From assembly GCA_023433775.1 (NCBI GenBank), contig JAEYTY010000098.1:1-14541 (forward strand): a stretch of 14,541 bases of DNA, given 5' to 3'. The position numbers and the translations under genes are program-made. Positions 6,436 through 13,614 of this stretch are shown piece by piece; position 1 is the stretch's first letter; each line of letters opens with the position of its first letter. A model generated the notes under the pieces. The model was given only the letters and a program-made list of their open reading frames with translations. It was not told the origin of the DNA and did no database searches. Origin of the DNA: Pseudomonadota bacterium (GTDB lineage: Bacteria; Pseudomonadota; Alphaproteobacteria; Rhizobiales; Devosiaceae).

Positions 6436-6477
6436 GCTAATGACAACAATAAGGCTCCAGTCGCTCTCGCCGCGTAA
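6436..6477 (+). other. tmRNA tag reading frame (ANDNNKAPVALAA)
   Basis: From the resume codon GCT at 6436 the frame reads A-N-D-N-N-K-A-P-V-A-L-A-A and stops at TAA (6475-6477). The NDN start is the part usually bound by SspB, and the C-terminal LAA is the ClpX recognition end. The tag is added to polypeptides on stalled ribosomes; it is not an independent gene. Confidence 0.9.
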
Positions 6478-6735
6478 GCAGCGCTAGCATTGGGAAATTA
6501 AGTCCTCCGCCCCTAGCCGGGCGACAGGCGGGGTTCGCAGGCACCTGGCAACAGAAGCCTGCACTTCCTCCCGCATCGTGCTGTTTTCCTTGCCTTAGTC
6601 CTTGAATTATCGTGGAACGTAGGGCTGATATGGACCATTCGGGATTCTCCCCGCTCAGCCGTTTGTTTTTGCGCATGTCTTCATCCCGAAACCGGGGTTC
6701 AATTTCAGAAGACCTGCTTTAGGAGTTCAGGCGCC

Positions 6736-7230
6736 ATGGCCGAAGACCATATGCGATACGACATTCTCGCCCAGGAAGCCCTGCGCGGCGTCGTGCGCAA
6801 GGTACTGGCCGAAGTGTCCCGCACCGGCCTGCCCGGCGAGCACCACTTCTTTATCTCGTTTGCCACCCGAGCGCCCGGCGTGCGGCTCAGCGAAAAGCTG
6901 CTCGGCCAGTATGACAAGGAAATGACCATCGTCATCCAGAACCAGTTCTGGGACCTCAAGGTGACCGAAACCGGCTTTGAAGTCGGCCTCAGCTTTGATG
7001 GCGTGCCGGAAATGCTGGTCATTCCCTTTTCGGCCATCAAGGGCTTTTTCGACCCCTCCGTGCAGTTCGGGCTGCAGTTTGACCCGGCGACCGCCGGGCG
7101 GGACGATGACGAGGAAGAAGCCGCGGCAGATGCTGCCGCCCAGTCGGCAGAGACCAATGCCGGTGATCAGGCCAGCGAGCCCACGGGCGAAAAGGTCATC
7201 AGCCTCGACGCCTTCCGCAAAAAGCCCTGA
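6736..7230 (+). CDS. sspB: SspB, ClpXP adaptor for ssrA-tagged proteins
   Basis: A cytosolic adaptor that binds the ssrA tag and tethers the tagged protein to ClpXP. The 164 residues divide in three. A folded substrate-binding domain covers about 6-117, with HHFFISFATRAPGVRLSEKL and MTIVIQNQFWDLKV typical of the alphaproteobacterial SspB type. A flexible acidic linker (DDDEEEAAADAA and onward) covers about 121-150. The short C-terminal ClpX-docking tail is VISLDAFRKK at 154-163. The ATG at 6736 has AGGAG at 6721-6725. It follows ssrA directly on the same strand, with about 135 bases between the estimated end of ssrA and the start codon. No convincing promoter or terminator is visible there, so read-through from ssrA or a weak own promoter are both possible. 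Confidence 0.93.
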   Translation: MAEDHMRYDILAQEALRGVVRKVLAEVSRTGLPGEHHFFISFATRAPGVRLSEKLLGQYDKEMTIVIQNQFWDLKVTETGFEVGLSFDGVPEMLVIPFSAIKGFFDPSVQFGLQFDPATAGRDDDEEEAAADAAAQSAETNAGDQASEPTGEKVISLDAFRKKP

Positions 7231-7247
7231 ACGCCGCAGCGGGCAGC

Positions 7248-7487
7248 ATGGAAAAGCGCTCCTTCTCCATTGCCGGCCACCGCACCTCCATTGCCCTGGA
7301 GCCAGATTTTTGGCGCGGCCTCGAGGCCATGGCCGCGGCGCGCAGCCTGAGCCTTGCCGGGCTGGTGCGCGAGATCGACGAAGCGCGCCAGACCACCAAT
7401 CTTTCCTCGTCCATTCGCCTGGCCATATTGGCCTGGTATCGGGACGGCGTTCGCCTCAGTTCGGAAACAGCTCAATCGGTTGATTGA
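7248..7487 (+). CDS. Ribbon-helix-helix domain protein
   Basis: A 79-residue protein of the RHH_4 type. The N-terminal strand is KRSFSIAGHRTSIALEP. It is followed by two helices, DFWRGLEAMAAARSL and SLAGLVREIDEAR, and then SSIRLAILAWYRDG, a frequent C-terminal motif of this family. RHH proteins usually bind DNA as dimers through the N-terminal strand; no target is known here. It begins 17 bases after the sspB stop, so co-transcription with sspB is likely. The last 32 bases overlap the 3' end of the convergent asmA-type gene. Homologues of this family are sometimes wrongly labelled as sulfotransferases; nothing in this sequence supports such an activity. Confidence 0.87.
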   Translation: MEKRSFSIAGHRTSIALEPDFWRGLEAMAAARSLSLAGLVREIDEARQTTNLSSSIRLAILAWYRDGVRLSSETAQSVD

Positions 7488-10400
7488 CGCCATTGCCGAT
7501 GGGCACATTGCGTTGCTGGGTTTGCGGCAGGGTAAGGTCCAGCGGCCCCGGGAGCGGTGTTTGAGGCTGTGCTGGCGGTTGCACCTGTTGCGCCGCTTGC
7601 TGCTGTTCGAGCAAGAGCCGCTCCTGTTCAAGCCGCTGTGCTTCGGCCTCGGCGGCCAGACGCGCCGCTTCCTCTTCTGCAGCGCGGCGGCGCTGTTCCT
7701 CGATCAACCGGTTGCGCTCTTCGGCGGCGGCCCGCTGGCGCGCTTCATCCTCGGCGCGCAGGGCTTCGAGCCGGTCCACTTCCAGCTCATTGGCGCGCAC
7801 CTGAATGGCGGCGACAATATCGGCCAGATCGAACTGGACCGATGGTGCGGGAAGCGTACCGCCAATGCTGGCGATGATGCGGGCCGTGTCGGTCTCGACC
7901 AGGCCTGACGGGTCGGTAAAGTTCAGCGGCGTCATGACGAAGCTGCCATTGAGCCCGAGATTTTCCAGCACGAGATTGAGCGAACCGGCGAGACGCGCGC
8001 CCACGCCTTCGATGATAAGATTGCCCAGCCGCGCCGTCCCGCCGGCAATGGCAAAGGCGCCGCGCGCATCGCTGGCGGTGAACTTGCCCTGCGTCAGGGC
8101 CAGACTGATAAGCGTTTCGAGCGCATCGCGATCGGTGTTGAGCACATCGTCGAGCCCGGCCACCGCCGGATAGACCTCGGGCGACAGGCCGGAGATGGCG
8201 AAGTCAGCGATGGCGAAATTGCCCTCGCCCGTCATCGACCGCATGGCATTGGCGAGGCTTTCGCCCGTGCCCTCAAATTGCATTCCGCCTTCGATACGGC
8301 CTGCCAAGGTCGTGGACACCGCGTCGGAGGTCAGCGAGGCAATATCCACATCGGACAGTGACAGCCGGCCCGAAACGGTCCGGTCGGCCAGCGAACCGGC
8401 GCAGCACTGGGTGAGATCAAGCGCCAGGGAGCCACCGCCAATGGCGGTGCTGAAGCGCGAAAGGCCGACTGAATTGGGATTCCAGGAATAGGTGAATGCG
8501 GTGGCGCCGGCGCGCTCCTGCCCGGCCAGATGGAGCCGGTCGGCGCGGATCGCAATGTCGCCACGCGAGCTGCGCGGCGCGGCATTGGCAGCCAATGGCC
8601 CTTCGGGCCAGACTTGCTCATCCGCGCCAATGAGGGCGGAAGCGCCAAAAACCGCCCCGGCAAGCGCCTCCGCATCCAGCGTATCGAGGGTGAGATCGCC
8701 GGAAAAAGTCGGCAATTGCCCAACACGCTGCATTCCGATGGCGCCGCCAAAATAGGTTTCGCCGGCCAGCCCGGAAATGTCGGTGACATCAATCTGGCGT
8801 AGCCCGTCAAATTGCAGGGCGGCACTGGCCTCAATCGCGCCAAGGCTGCCCCCACTGGCACCGGCAAGCTGCATGAGGCCACTGGCATCACCGAGCATGA
8901 CATCCACCGTGCCCTCGCCGGCCAGCGAGCCTGCCGCCGCAAGGCGCAGCCGCCCAAAATAGCTCAGGCTGTCATTGCCCTGGCTGAGCGCAAGACGCCC
9001 CTCGAAAGCGTCGTTGACGGCACCTTCGACGAAGAGGCTGGCCAGCGCCGGGCCGTCGCCGGAGAGCAGCGGCACCGCGCCAAGGCCCAGCTGTTCGGCA
9101 AGGTCGGTTGCGCTGTCGGCCTCAAGCGACGCGACAAGGCGCAGATCGCTGGTTGCAAGTCCGGCCAGACCGGCGGGCATTTCGGCGCGCAGGTCAAACT
9201 GGGCGTCCCGCAAGGCGCCATTGAGGGTCAGCACCTGGGCCGGGTCGGCCTCTTCGCGCGTCAGGCCAAACTGGAGATCGGCGGGGAAGGAATGTTCGAG
9301 CGCCTGCTGCCAGAGATAGGGCGTGCCGGACAGCTCATAAATAACGCCGAGGCCCGCGGCGTCGCTGGCGCCAACACTGATCCGTCCCGAACCGGAGAAT
9401 TCGGGCTCGGCCAGCGTGCCGCCGACGCGGATGCCCGCATCCAGCGCCACGCCGCCCCAGTCGGAGGTGACGAGGCGGCTCATGCGGACCGAATTGGGCT
9501 GCCATTGGCCTTCCGCAAGGAAATCGGCTGCGTTGAGACCCAGAAGATCGACGCCCCTCGCCTTGATGGAAAAGCTGCCATCGGGGAAGGTGACGCCAAA
9601 ATTGCCGCCCGTCGCGATCTCGGGCAGCAGGGCCATGAGGGCCGCGGTGTCACCGGGATCGAGCATATCGAATTGCGCAACGACGTCGAGGCGCGGTTCT
9701 TCGGCATAGCCCAGGCGCAGCTCAAGATTGTGCACGGCGCCACCCAGGCTGAACTGGCCATCCTGAATGCCGAGGGCACCACCGGCCAGCAGGACCTGCC
9801 CCTTGAGGCCGCCGGGCATGTTGAAGAGCGGATTATCCTCGCGCGAGCGCCGCCAAGCCTGCGCCAAAGCATCGAGCCTGGCGCTGGTAACGTCGAGATT
9901 GCCGCGGAATTCGACCTGTCCGTCATCATTGCTGACGAGGCCTGAGAGGCGCAGCCGGGTTTCGCCGGGCATGGTCGCCACGGCCTGTTCAAGCTGCCAG
10001 GCGGCGCCATCTGTATTGGCGACAAGCTGCAGATTGCGTAGCGAAAAACCGCGCAGGCCCATTTCGGCCAGTTCGATTTCGACCCGCCCCGGCATGGGCG
10101 TGACGGGCGGCGCGGGCAATTCGGTCAGCAGGCGCACGAATTCATAGGGCAGTTCGGCGGGCACTTCCGTCGCGTCGCGGGGCGGCAAGGAGAAGACGCC
10201 GCCGGAAATGACGGCATCGAATTCGCGGCGCGTGCCGAGCTGGATATTGGCAGAGCCGGTGAGGCGAACGCCGGCGCGGTTTTCGTCGGGCTGCATGGTG
10301 AAGCCGGAGAGCACCACCCGATCTGTTGAGGCGGCAAGGCTCGATTCAAACACCAGATCGCCGCGGATTTCATCGGCCCTGTCAGCGGGGGGCGGCGCCT

Positions 10401-11115
10401 GGCGATAGACCATGGTGCCATCAAAGCGGGGCGCGGCACCAGCAGTGAGCGCTCCCTCGGCTGTCCACGAAAAGGCGCCGCCTGTCTCACGCAGATAGCT
10501 CGATACCCGCGTGGCGCCTTCGGCATCGGCGGCGCCCGAATTGAAGCGGACTTCATAGCGCGCATTGTCATAATCGGCGGCGCCCTGGAACTGGAACGGC
10601 CCGGCAAAGCTGGCCAGCCGCAAATCGCCCACAATGCCGGTGGCGCTGAAAGCCTCGCCGGTGCGCTTGTCAGTAAGACGCAAAGCGCCATTCTCGACCC
10701 GCGCCTGCCGCAGCGCCACGCCGCCGCCACTGGCCGAAATATCGACTCCGCTGCCGAAAAGGCCGTTTTCATCCACGCTCAGGTCGACATGCGGATCGCG
10801 CAGGACCAGCGAGGTGACGCTGTAATTGTCGCGCAGGAAATCCATCAGCGCGAATTCGGCCTCGACCTCGGCCACACTGGCGGCAGGCGAAGCTGCATCG
10901 CCCACGATAATATCGGAAAAATGCAGGCGCGGCTGCGGCAGGAGGGTGAAATCAATATCGCCACGAATGGCGACATCGGCGCCCAGAACGCCGCTGGCCA
11001 AGGCCTCCATGCGGTCCCGATAATCGCCCCAATGAATGAAACGGGGGGCGATGAAAGCGATAGCCAGGACGGCAATGGCCAGCAAACCGACGATAATAAA
11101 AATTCGATTGAGCAC
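7456..11115 (-). CDS. Large AsmA-family envelope protein
   Basis: A 1219-residue AsmA-like protein, anchored in the inner membrane and reaching into the periplasm; relatives affect outer-membrane assembly or lipid transport. One N-terminal membrane helix (RIFIIVGLLAIAVLAIAFIA) is followed by the typical FIHWGDYRDRMEALASGVLG start of the AsmA domain. Long beta-rich repeats follow. An AsmA C-terminal domain lies at about 950-1100 (FEGTGESLANAMRSMTGEG; GVGARLAGSLNLVLENLGLNG). The last 117 residues are unusual: a Glu/Arg/Ala-rich coiled coil (about 1103-1175), then a Pro/Gln-rich tail. I chose GTG at 11115, with GCAGGG just upstream, because it puts the membrane helix at the N-terminus. The GTG at 11196 would fall next to the terminator of the preceding gene and upstream of the likely promoter. 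Confidence 0.9.
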   Translation of the reverse strand: MLNRIFIIVGLLAIAVLAIAFIAPRFIHWGDYRDRMEALASGVLGADVAIRGDIDFTLLPQPRLHFSDIIVGDAASPAASVAEVEAEFALMDFLRDNYSVTSLVLRDPHVDLSVDENGLFGSGVDISASGGGVALRQARVENGALRLTDKRTGEAFSATGIVGDLRLASFAGPFQFQGAADYDNARYEVRFNSGAADAEGATRVSSYLRETGGAFSWTAEGALTAGAAPRFDGTMVYRQAPPPADRADEIRGDLVFESSLAASTDRVVLSGFTMQPDENRAGVRLTGSANIQLGTRREFDAVISGGVFSLPPRDATEVPAELPYEFVRLLTELPAPPVTPMPGRVEIELAEMGLRGFSLRNLQLVANTDGAAWQLEQAVATMPGETRLRLSGLVSNDDGQVEFRGNLDVTSARLDALAQAWRRSREDNPLFNMPGGLKGQVLLAGGALGIQDGQFSLGGAVHNLELRLGYAEEPRLDVVAQFDMLDPGDTAALMALLPEIATGGNFGVTFPDGSFSIKARGVDLLGLNAADFLAEGQWQPNSVRMSRLVTSDWGGVALDAGIRVGGTLAEPEFSGSGRISVGASDAAGLGVIYELSGTPYLWQQALEHSFPADLQFGLTREEADPAQVLTLNGALRDAQFDLRAEMPAGLAGLATSDLRLVASLEADSATDLAEQLGLGAVPLLSGDGPALASLFVEGAVNDAFEGRLALSQGNDSLSYFGRLRLAAAGSLAGEGTVDVMLGDASGLMQLAGASGGSLGAIEASAALQFDGLRQIDVTDISGLAGETYFGGAIGMQRVGQLPTFSGDLTLDTLDAEALAGAVFGASALIGADEQVWPEGPLAANAAPRSSRGDIAIRADRLHLAGQERAGATAFTYSWNPNSVGLSRFSTAIGGGSLALDLTQCCAGSLADRTVSGRLSLSDVDIASLTSDAVSTTLAGRIEGGMQFEGTGESLANAMRSMTGEGNFAIADFAISGLSPEVYPAVAGLDDVLNTDRDALETLISLALTQGKFTASDARGAFAIAGGTARLGNLIIEGVGARLAGSLNLVLENLGLNGSFVMTPLNFTDPSGLVETDTARIIASIGGTLPAPSVQFDLADIVAAIQVRANELEVDRLEALRAEDEARQRAAAEERNRLIEEQRRRAAEEEAARLAAEAEAQRLEQERLLLEQQQAAQQVQPPAQPQTPLPGPLDLTLPQTQQRNVPIGNGVNQPIELFPN

Positions 11116-11144
11116 TGCGCCCTGCCCGGCTGGAAACTGTCGGG

Positions 11145-11172
11145 AGTGTAGGCACTTGACGCCCCCGCGCAA
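11145..11172 (-). promoter_or_regulatory. Candidate promoter of the asmA-type gene
   Basis: On the minus strand TTGCGC (11172-11167) and TACACT (11150-11145) are spaced by 16 bases. A start near 11138 would leave a short leader before GTG 11115. The match is moderate. Confidence 0.35.
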
Positions 11173-11199
11173 GCCGCCACACGGCGATTTCAGCACATG

Positions 11200-11225
11200 A
11201 AAACGGCCGGACTGCTGCCCGGCCG
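11200..11225 (-). terminator. Intrinsic terminator of the esterase-like gene
   Basis: On the minus strand CGGCCGG (11225-11219) and CCGGCCG (11210-11204) enclose an eight-base loop and are followed by TTTT. It lies 24 bases after the stop codon at 11250, so it should separate this gene from the asmA-type gene. Confidence 0.75.
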
Positions 11226-11249
11226 CCTCACATCGTCATTCAACCGGCA

Positions 11250-13412
11250 TCAGTCGAGCGAAATGGTCCAGAGGAAGGTCTCACCCGAGGAGTCTGCAAC
11301 ACCGTCATTGTCGGTGATGACATAGCCCGTGCCGGCCGCATCGACGGCAAAGCTTTCGACTTTGTCGAGCACATAGCCATTGTTTGCCGCGAGATCGGGG
11401 ATGAAATCGTGGACCAGCTCCTTGGTGATGACCGGCAGCTCGCCGCCCAGTTCGGCAGGAACAAGCTCGCTGACCGGCACGCGATAGAGCGCCTTGAGCG
11501 TGGCCTTGTCGCCGATCTGGTTGTCGCGCTCGACGATATAGGCGTAGTCGCCGTGAACGGTGATTTCCGAGAGACCGACCCAGGCGCCTTCAGCCGGGGC
11601 TTCCAGCGGATAGGACACCGCACCCCAGGTTTTGGAAGCGGGCTTATAGGCGAGAAGCTTCACATGGCCCGGAGCATCATCGCCCCATTCGCGCTGGATC
11701 GCGACCCAAAGGGTTTCGTCTTCGCCTTCGCCAATGCGGGCAATGCCTTCGGCGCCGAAACGCTTTTCGCCAGCCATGATTGCGGCGGGGAACGGCACTT
11801 CGGTGATGATCTTGCCATCCGCATCGACACGATAGAGCGCGTGCGGGGTCAGCTTGGCGCTGTCGCCTTCCGAAGCCAGCCAGAAGCCGCCATTGCCGTC
11901 CAGCGTAATGCCTTCGAGATCGAGCTTCTGGGCCGCATCGCCATTGCGGTTGACCACGGTCTTCTTGGTAAGGCGCGCCGGCTTTGCCGTGGCGTCGATG
12001 GTGTAGATGGCCGGCTCGGCGCTGAGCACGCTATCGCTGACGGCGTAGAGAATGCCGGACTTTTCGGCACCGGCCACGGCGCCGGAAATGGCGGCCCAGC
12101 CCAGCGGACGACCATCGGCATCGAGATCGGCGACAAGCTGCGGATAGCTGGCTTCGCCTTCGGCCAATTCATAGACCATGACATGCGAACCAACGCCGCC
12201 ATCTTCGCGCAGATCGACCTCATTGGCCGTGGCCAGCAGGTTGCGCGAAGGAATGGCAACCACGCCTTCGGGCGAAATGCCGGAGGGCAGCGCCTGGACG
12301 AATTCCGGCTCGGCGCCGGTATCCTTGTAGACGGCGATCAGTGACGAGCGTTCTTCGGCGACAAAGATATATTGCGTGTCACCAAAGGTGGCGACATCCA
12401 GACCCTCGGGCTCGACACCCTTGGAATTGCGCGCCTCGGGATAGTGGCCGATGCGGGCGGCATAGTGATCGAGCGCATTGCCGGCCTCGAACAGCACTGG
12501 GCCGGTTTTGGAGAGAATGGTGAAGCCGCGGGCGCCGCCCTTCCAGTCACCTTCATTGGCGATGACGAGACGATCATTGTCGAGCCACTTGACCGAGTCC
12601 GGTTCGCGGACGCGGTTTTCCTGAGTGCCGGTGAAGCGCAGCGCGCCATCGCGCTTGGTGTCGACATCAGTGACGGTGGTGGCGCCAGCCGAGAAATGGC
12701 CAGTGACTTCGCCGCTCTTGCCGTCGATGATGACGACATAATTGTTTTCCTGCAGCGTCAGGGCGATCTCGTCATTGTCGTTGAAATCGACAAATTCGGG
12801 CTCTGGATCTTCGCCGAACACATCGGCAAGGCCGGTAACATCGACGGTCTTGAGAGTCTGGGCAGCCGTGTCGAAGATAACGAGGAAGCCTGCGGGCATT
12901 TGCGGCAGGCCGCCGTCGCCAGCCTCTTCATCGCGCTCGTTTTCGATGGCGATGGCAATGAGCGAACCGGTCTTGTTGCGGGCAACCGAGTCCGGCTGGC
13001 CACCGAGATCATATTCGGCTTCGGCAGTCTGGCTGGCGATATCGACAACGACCAGCTTGCCCGATGGATTGGTGTAACTCTCGGACGTGTTGACGCCGAC
13101 ATAGGCCTTGCCACCGATGATGGCGACGGAGGTGGGCTCGCCATCGATGGCGAGATAGCCGGCGGGTTTCGGGGCGCTGGCGTCGGAAATATCGACAAAG
13201 CCGATGCCGCCGCCGGGGCTGTCGGAATAGATCAGCGTCATGCCGTCTTCCGTTGCGGCGATGAATTCGGACGAACTGGCTTCGGCCTCGGGCGCATTGA
13301 GCGCGACCGGGAAGCTGGCAATGCGGTTGAAATATTCGGCAGCCTGCACGCCTGCGCTCGAAAGCAGCAGGGCGGCGGTGAGCGCGGCGAGGTGTTTATG
13401 CGATTTGGTCAT
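11250..13412 (-). CDS. Secreted esterase-like/phytase-family beta-propeller protein
   Basis: A 720-residue exported protein. The N-terminus is a signal peptide (MTKSHKHLAALTAALLLSSAGVQA, predicted cut before AEYF). Residues about 25-430 are propeller-like repeats with motifs such as GKLVVVDIASQ, SVKWLDNDRLVIANEGDW and GVEPEGLDVATFGD. From about 435 to the end it matches the esterase-like activity of phytase domain (LDLEGITLDGNGGFWLASEGD; KRFGAEGIARIGEGEDETLWVA; SEITVHGDYAYIVERDN). Family members are linked with phosphate-ester or other ester hydrolysis, but activity is rarely shown, so the substrate is open. The ATG at 13412 has GGGGG a few bases upstream. Three PhoB-type repeats lie 56-84 bases upstream, which fits release of phosphate from organic sources under phosphate shortage. 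A terminator follows at 11225-11200. Confidence 0.9.
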   Translation of the reverse strand: MTKSHKHLAALTAALLLSSAGVQAAEYFNRIASFPVALNAPEAEASSSEFIAATEDGMTLIYSDSPGGGIGFVDISDASAPKPAGYLAIDGEPTSVAIIGGKAYVGVNTSESYTNPSGKLVVVDIASQTAEAEYDLGGQPDSVARNKTGSLIAIAIENERDEEAGDGGLPQMPAGFLVIFDTAAQTLKTVDVTGLADVFGEDPEPEFVDFNDNDEIALTLQENNYVVIIDGKSGEVTGHFSAGATTVTDVDTKRDGALRFTGTQENRVREPDSVKWLDNDRLVIANEGDWKGGARGFTILSKTGPVLFEAGNALDHYAARIGHYPEARNSKGVEPEGLDVATFGDTQYIFVAEERSSLIAVYKDTGAEPEFVQALPSGISPEGVVAIPSRNLLATANEVDLREDGGVGSHVMVYELAEGEASYPQLVADLDADGRPLGWAAISGAVAGAEKSGILYAVSDSVLSAEPAIYTIDATAKPARLTKKTVVNRNGDAAQKLDLEGITLDGNGGFWLASEGDSAKLTPHALYRVDADGKIITEVPFPAAIMAGEKRFGAEGIARIGEGEDETLWVAIQREWGDDAPGHVKLLAYKPASKTWGAVSYPLEAPAEGAWVGLSEITVHGDYAYIVERDNQIGDKATLKALYRVPVSELVPAELGGELPVITKELVHDFIPDLAANNGYVLDKVESFAVDAAGTGYVITDNDGVADSSGETFLWTISLD

Positions 13413-13467
13413 CTAAGCCCCCAGGAGGTTTACGCGCCTCCCCCTAGGCAGTCTGAGAGTCCCTGCG

Positions 13468-13496
13468 ATGACAGAGCCATGACAGCTTCGTGACAA
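13468..13496 (-). promoter_or_regulatory. PhoB box (three tandem repeats)
   Basis: Read on the minus strand, TTGTCAC (13496-13490), CTGTCAT (13485-13479) and CTGTCAT (13474-13468) occur at an exact 11-base spacing, with four-base gaps GAAG and GGCT. This is the known PhoB site layout (CTGTCAT-N4-CTGTCAT). The last repeat ends 56 bases from the start codon of the esterase-like gene, where a PhoB site would replace the -35 element. The -10 is weak (CAGACT is the nearest candidate), as is common in activated promoters. Confidence 0.8.
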
Positions 13497-13507
13497 TGCC
13501 CGCTGCC

Positions 13508-13536
13508 TGTACAGCGGCGGCCGCGCTCCCTATATT
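13508..13536 (+). promoter_or_regulatory. Candidate promoter of the helicase gene
   Basis: TGTACA (13508-13513) and TATATT (13531-13536) are spaced by 17 bases, upstream of the ATG at 13615. The -10 is the same hexamer as in the ssrA promoter. The -35 is a partial match, so the call is tentative. Confidence 0.45.
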
Positions 13537-13614
13537 GCGACGAGAACAAAATAAGATTCGTCAAGCCTGGCCGCGTGGCAGACCCCGCCATGCCGACCTC
13601 GGAAAACAGCGCAT

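Larger units (their letters stand above)
6246..6600 (+). ncRNA. ssrA: tmRNA, circularly permuted two-piece form
   Basis: tmRNA rescues stalled ribosomes and adds a degradation tag. The gene is permuted as in alphaproteobacteria: the acceptor piece comes first and the coding piece second. The acceptor piece starts near 6246 with a GCCC-GCAA-GGGC hairpin. It contains the T arm (CCGGG/CCCGG around GGCAGTA) and ends CGTCTCC-A-CCA (CCA at 6321-6323). The coding piece begins GGGGACG at 6351, pairing with CGTCTCC to form the acceptor stem. CGAGGG in the coding piece can pair with CCCATCG in the acceptor piece as helix P2. The tag frame is at 6436-6477. Later stems include CCGCC/GGCGG (6507-6531) and GCAGGC/GCCTGC (6537-6562). 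The 3' boundary is an estimate; the last clear stem ends at 6562. Confidence 0.93.

Noticed and set aside
6602..6631. Promoter for sspB (TTGAAT at 6602-6607)
   Set aside because: The -35 is fair, but the matching -10 (TGATAT at 18-base spacing) is poor, so I do not call it.
8812..9945. Long plus-strand open frame (377 codons) inside the asmA-type gene
   Set aside because: It lies fully antisense to a well-supported gene and has no recognisable domain. It is explained by the GC-rich codon bias of the opposite strand.
11116..11196. Upstream GTG start (11196) for the asmA-type gene
   Set aside because: It would put 27 unlikely residues before the membrane helix. It also lies next to the terminator of the preceding gene and upstream of the candidate promoter.
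12372..13493. Plus-strand open frame (373 codons) antisense to the esterase-like gene
   Set aside because: The Gly/Asp/Ile-rich product has no domain and mirrors the beta-propeller gene; it also crosses the PhoB box.
13468..13496. Short CRISPR-like repeat array
   Set aside because: The units are seven bases at 11-base spacing, which is the layout of a PhoB site and not of a CRISPR array.
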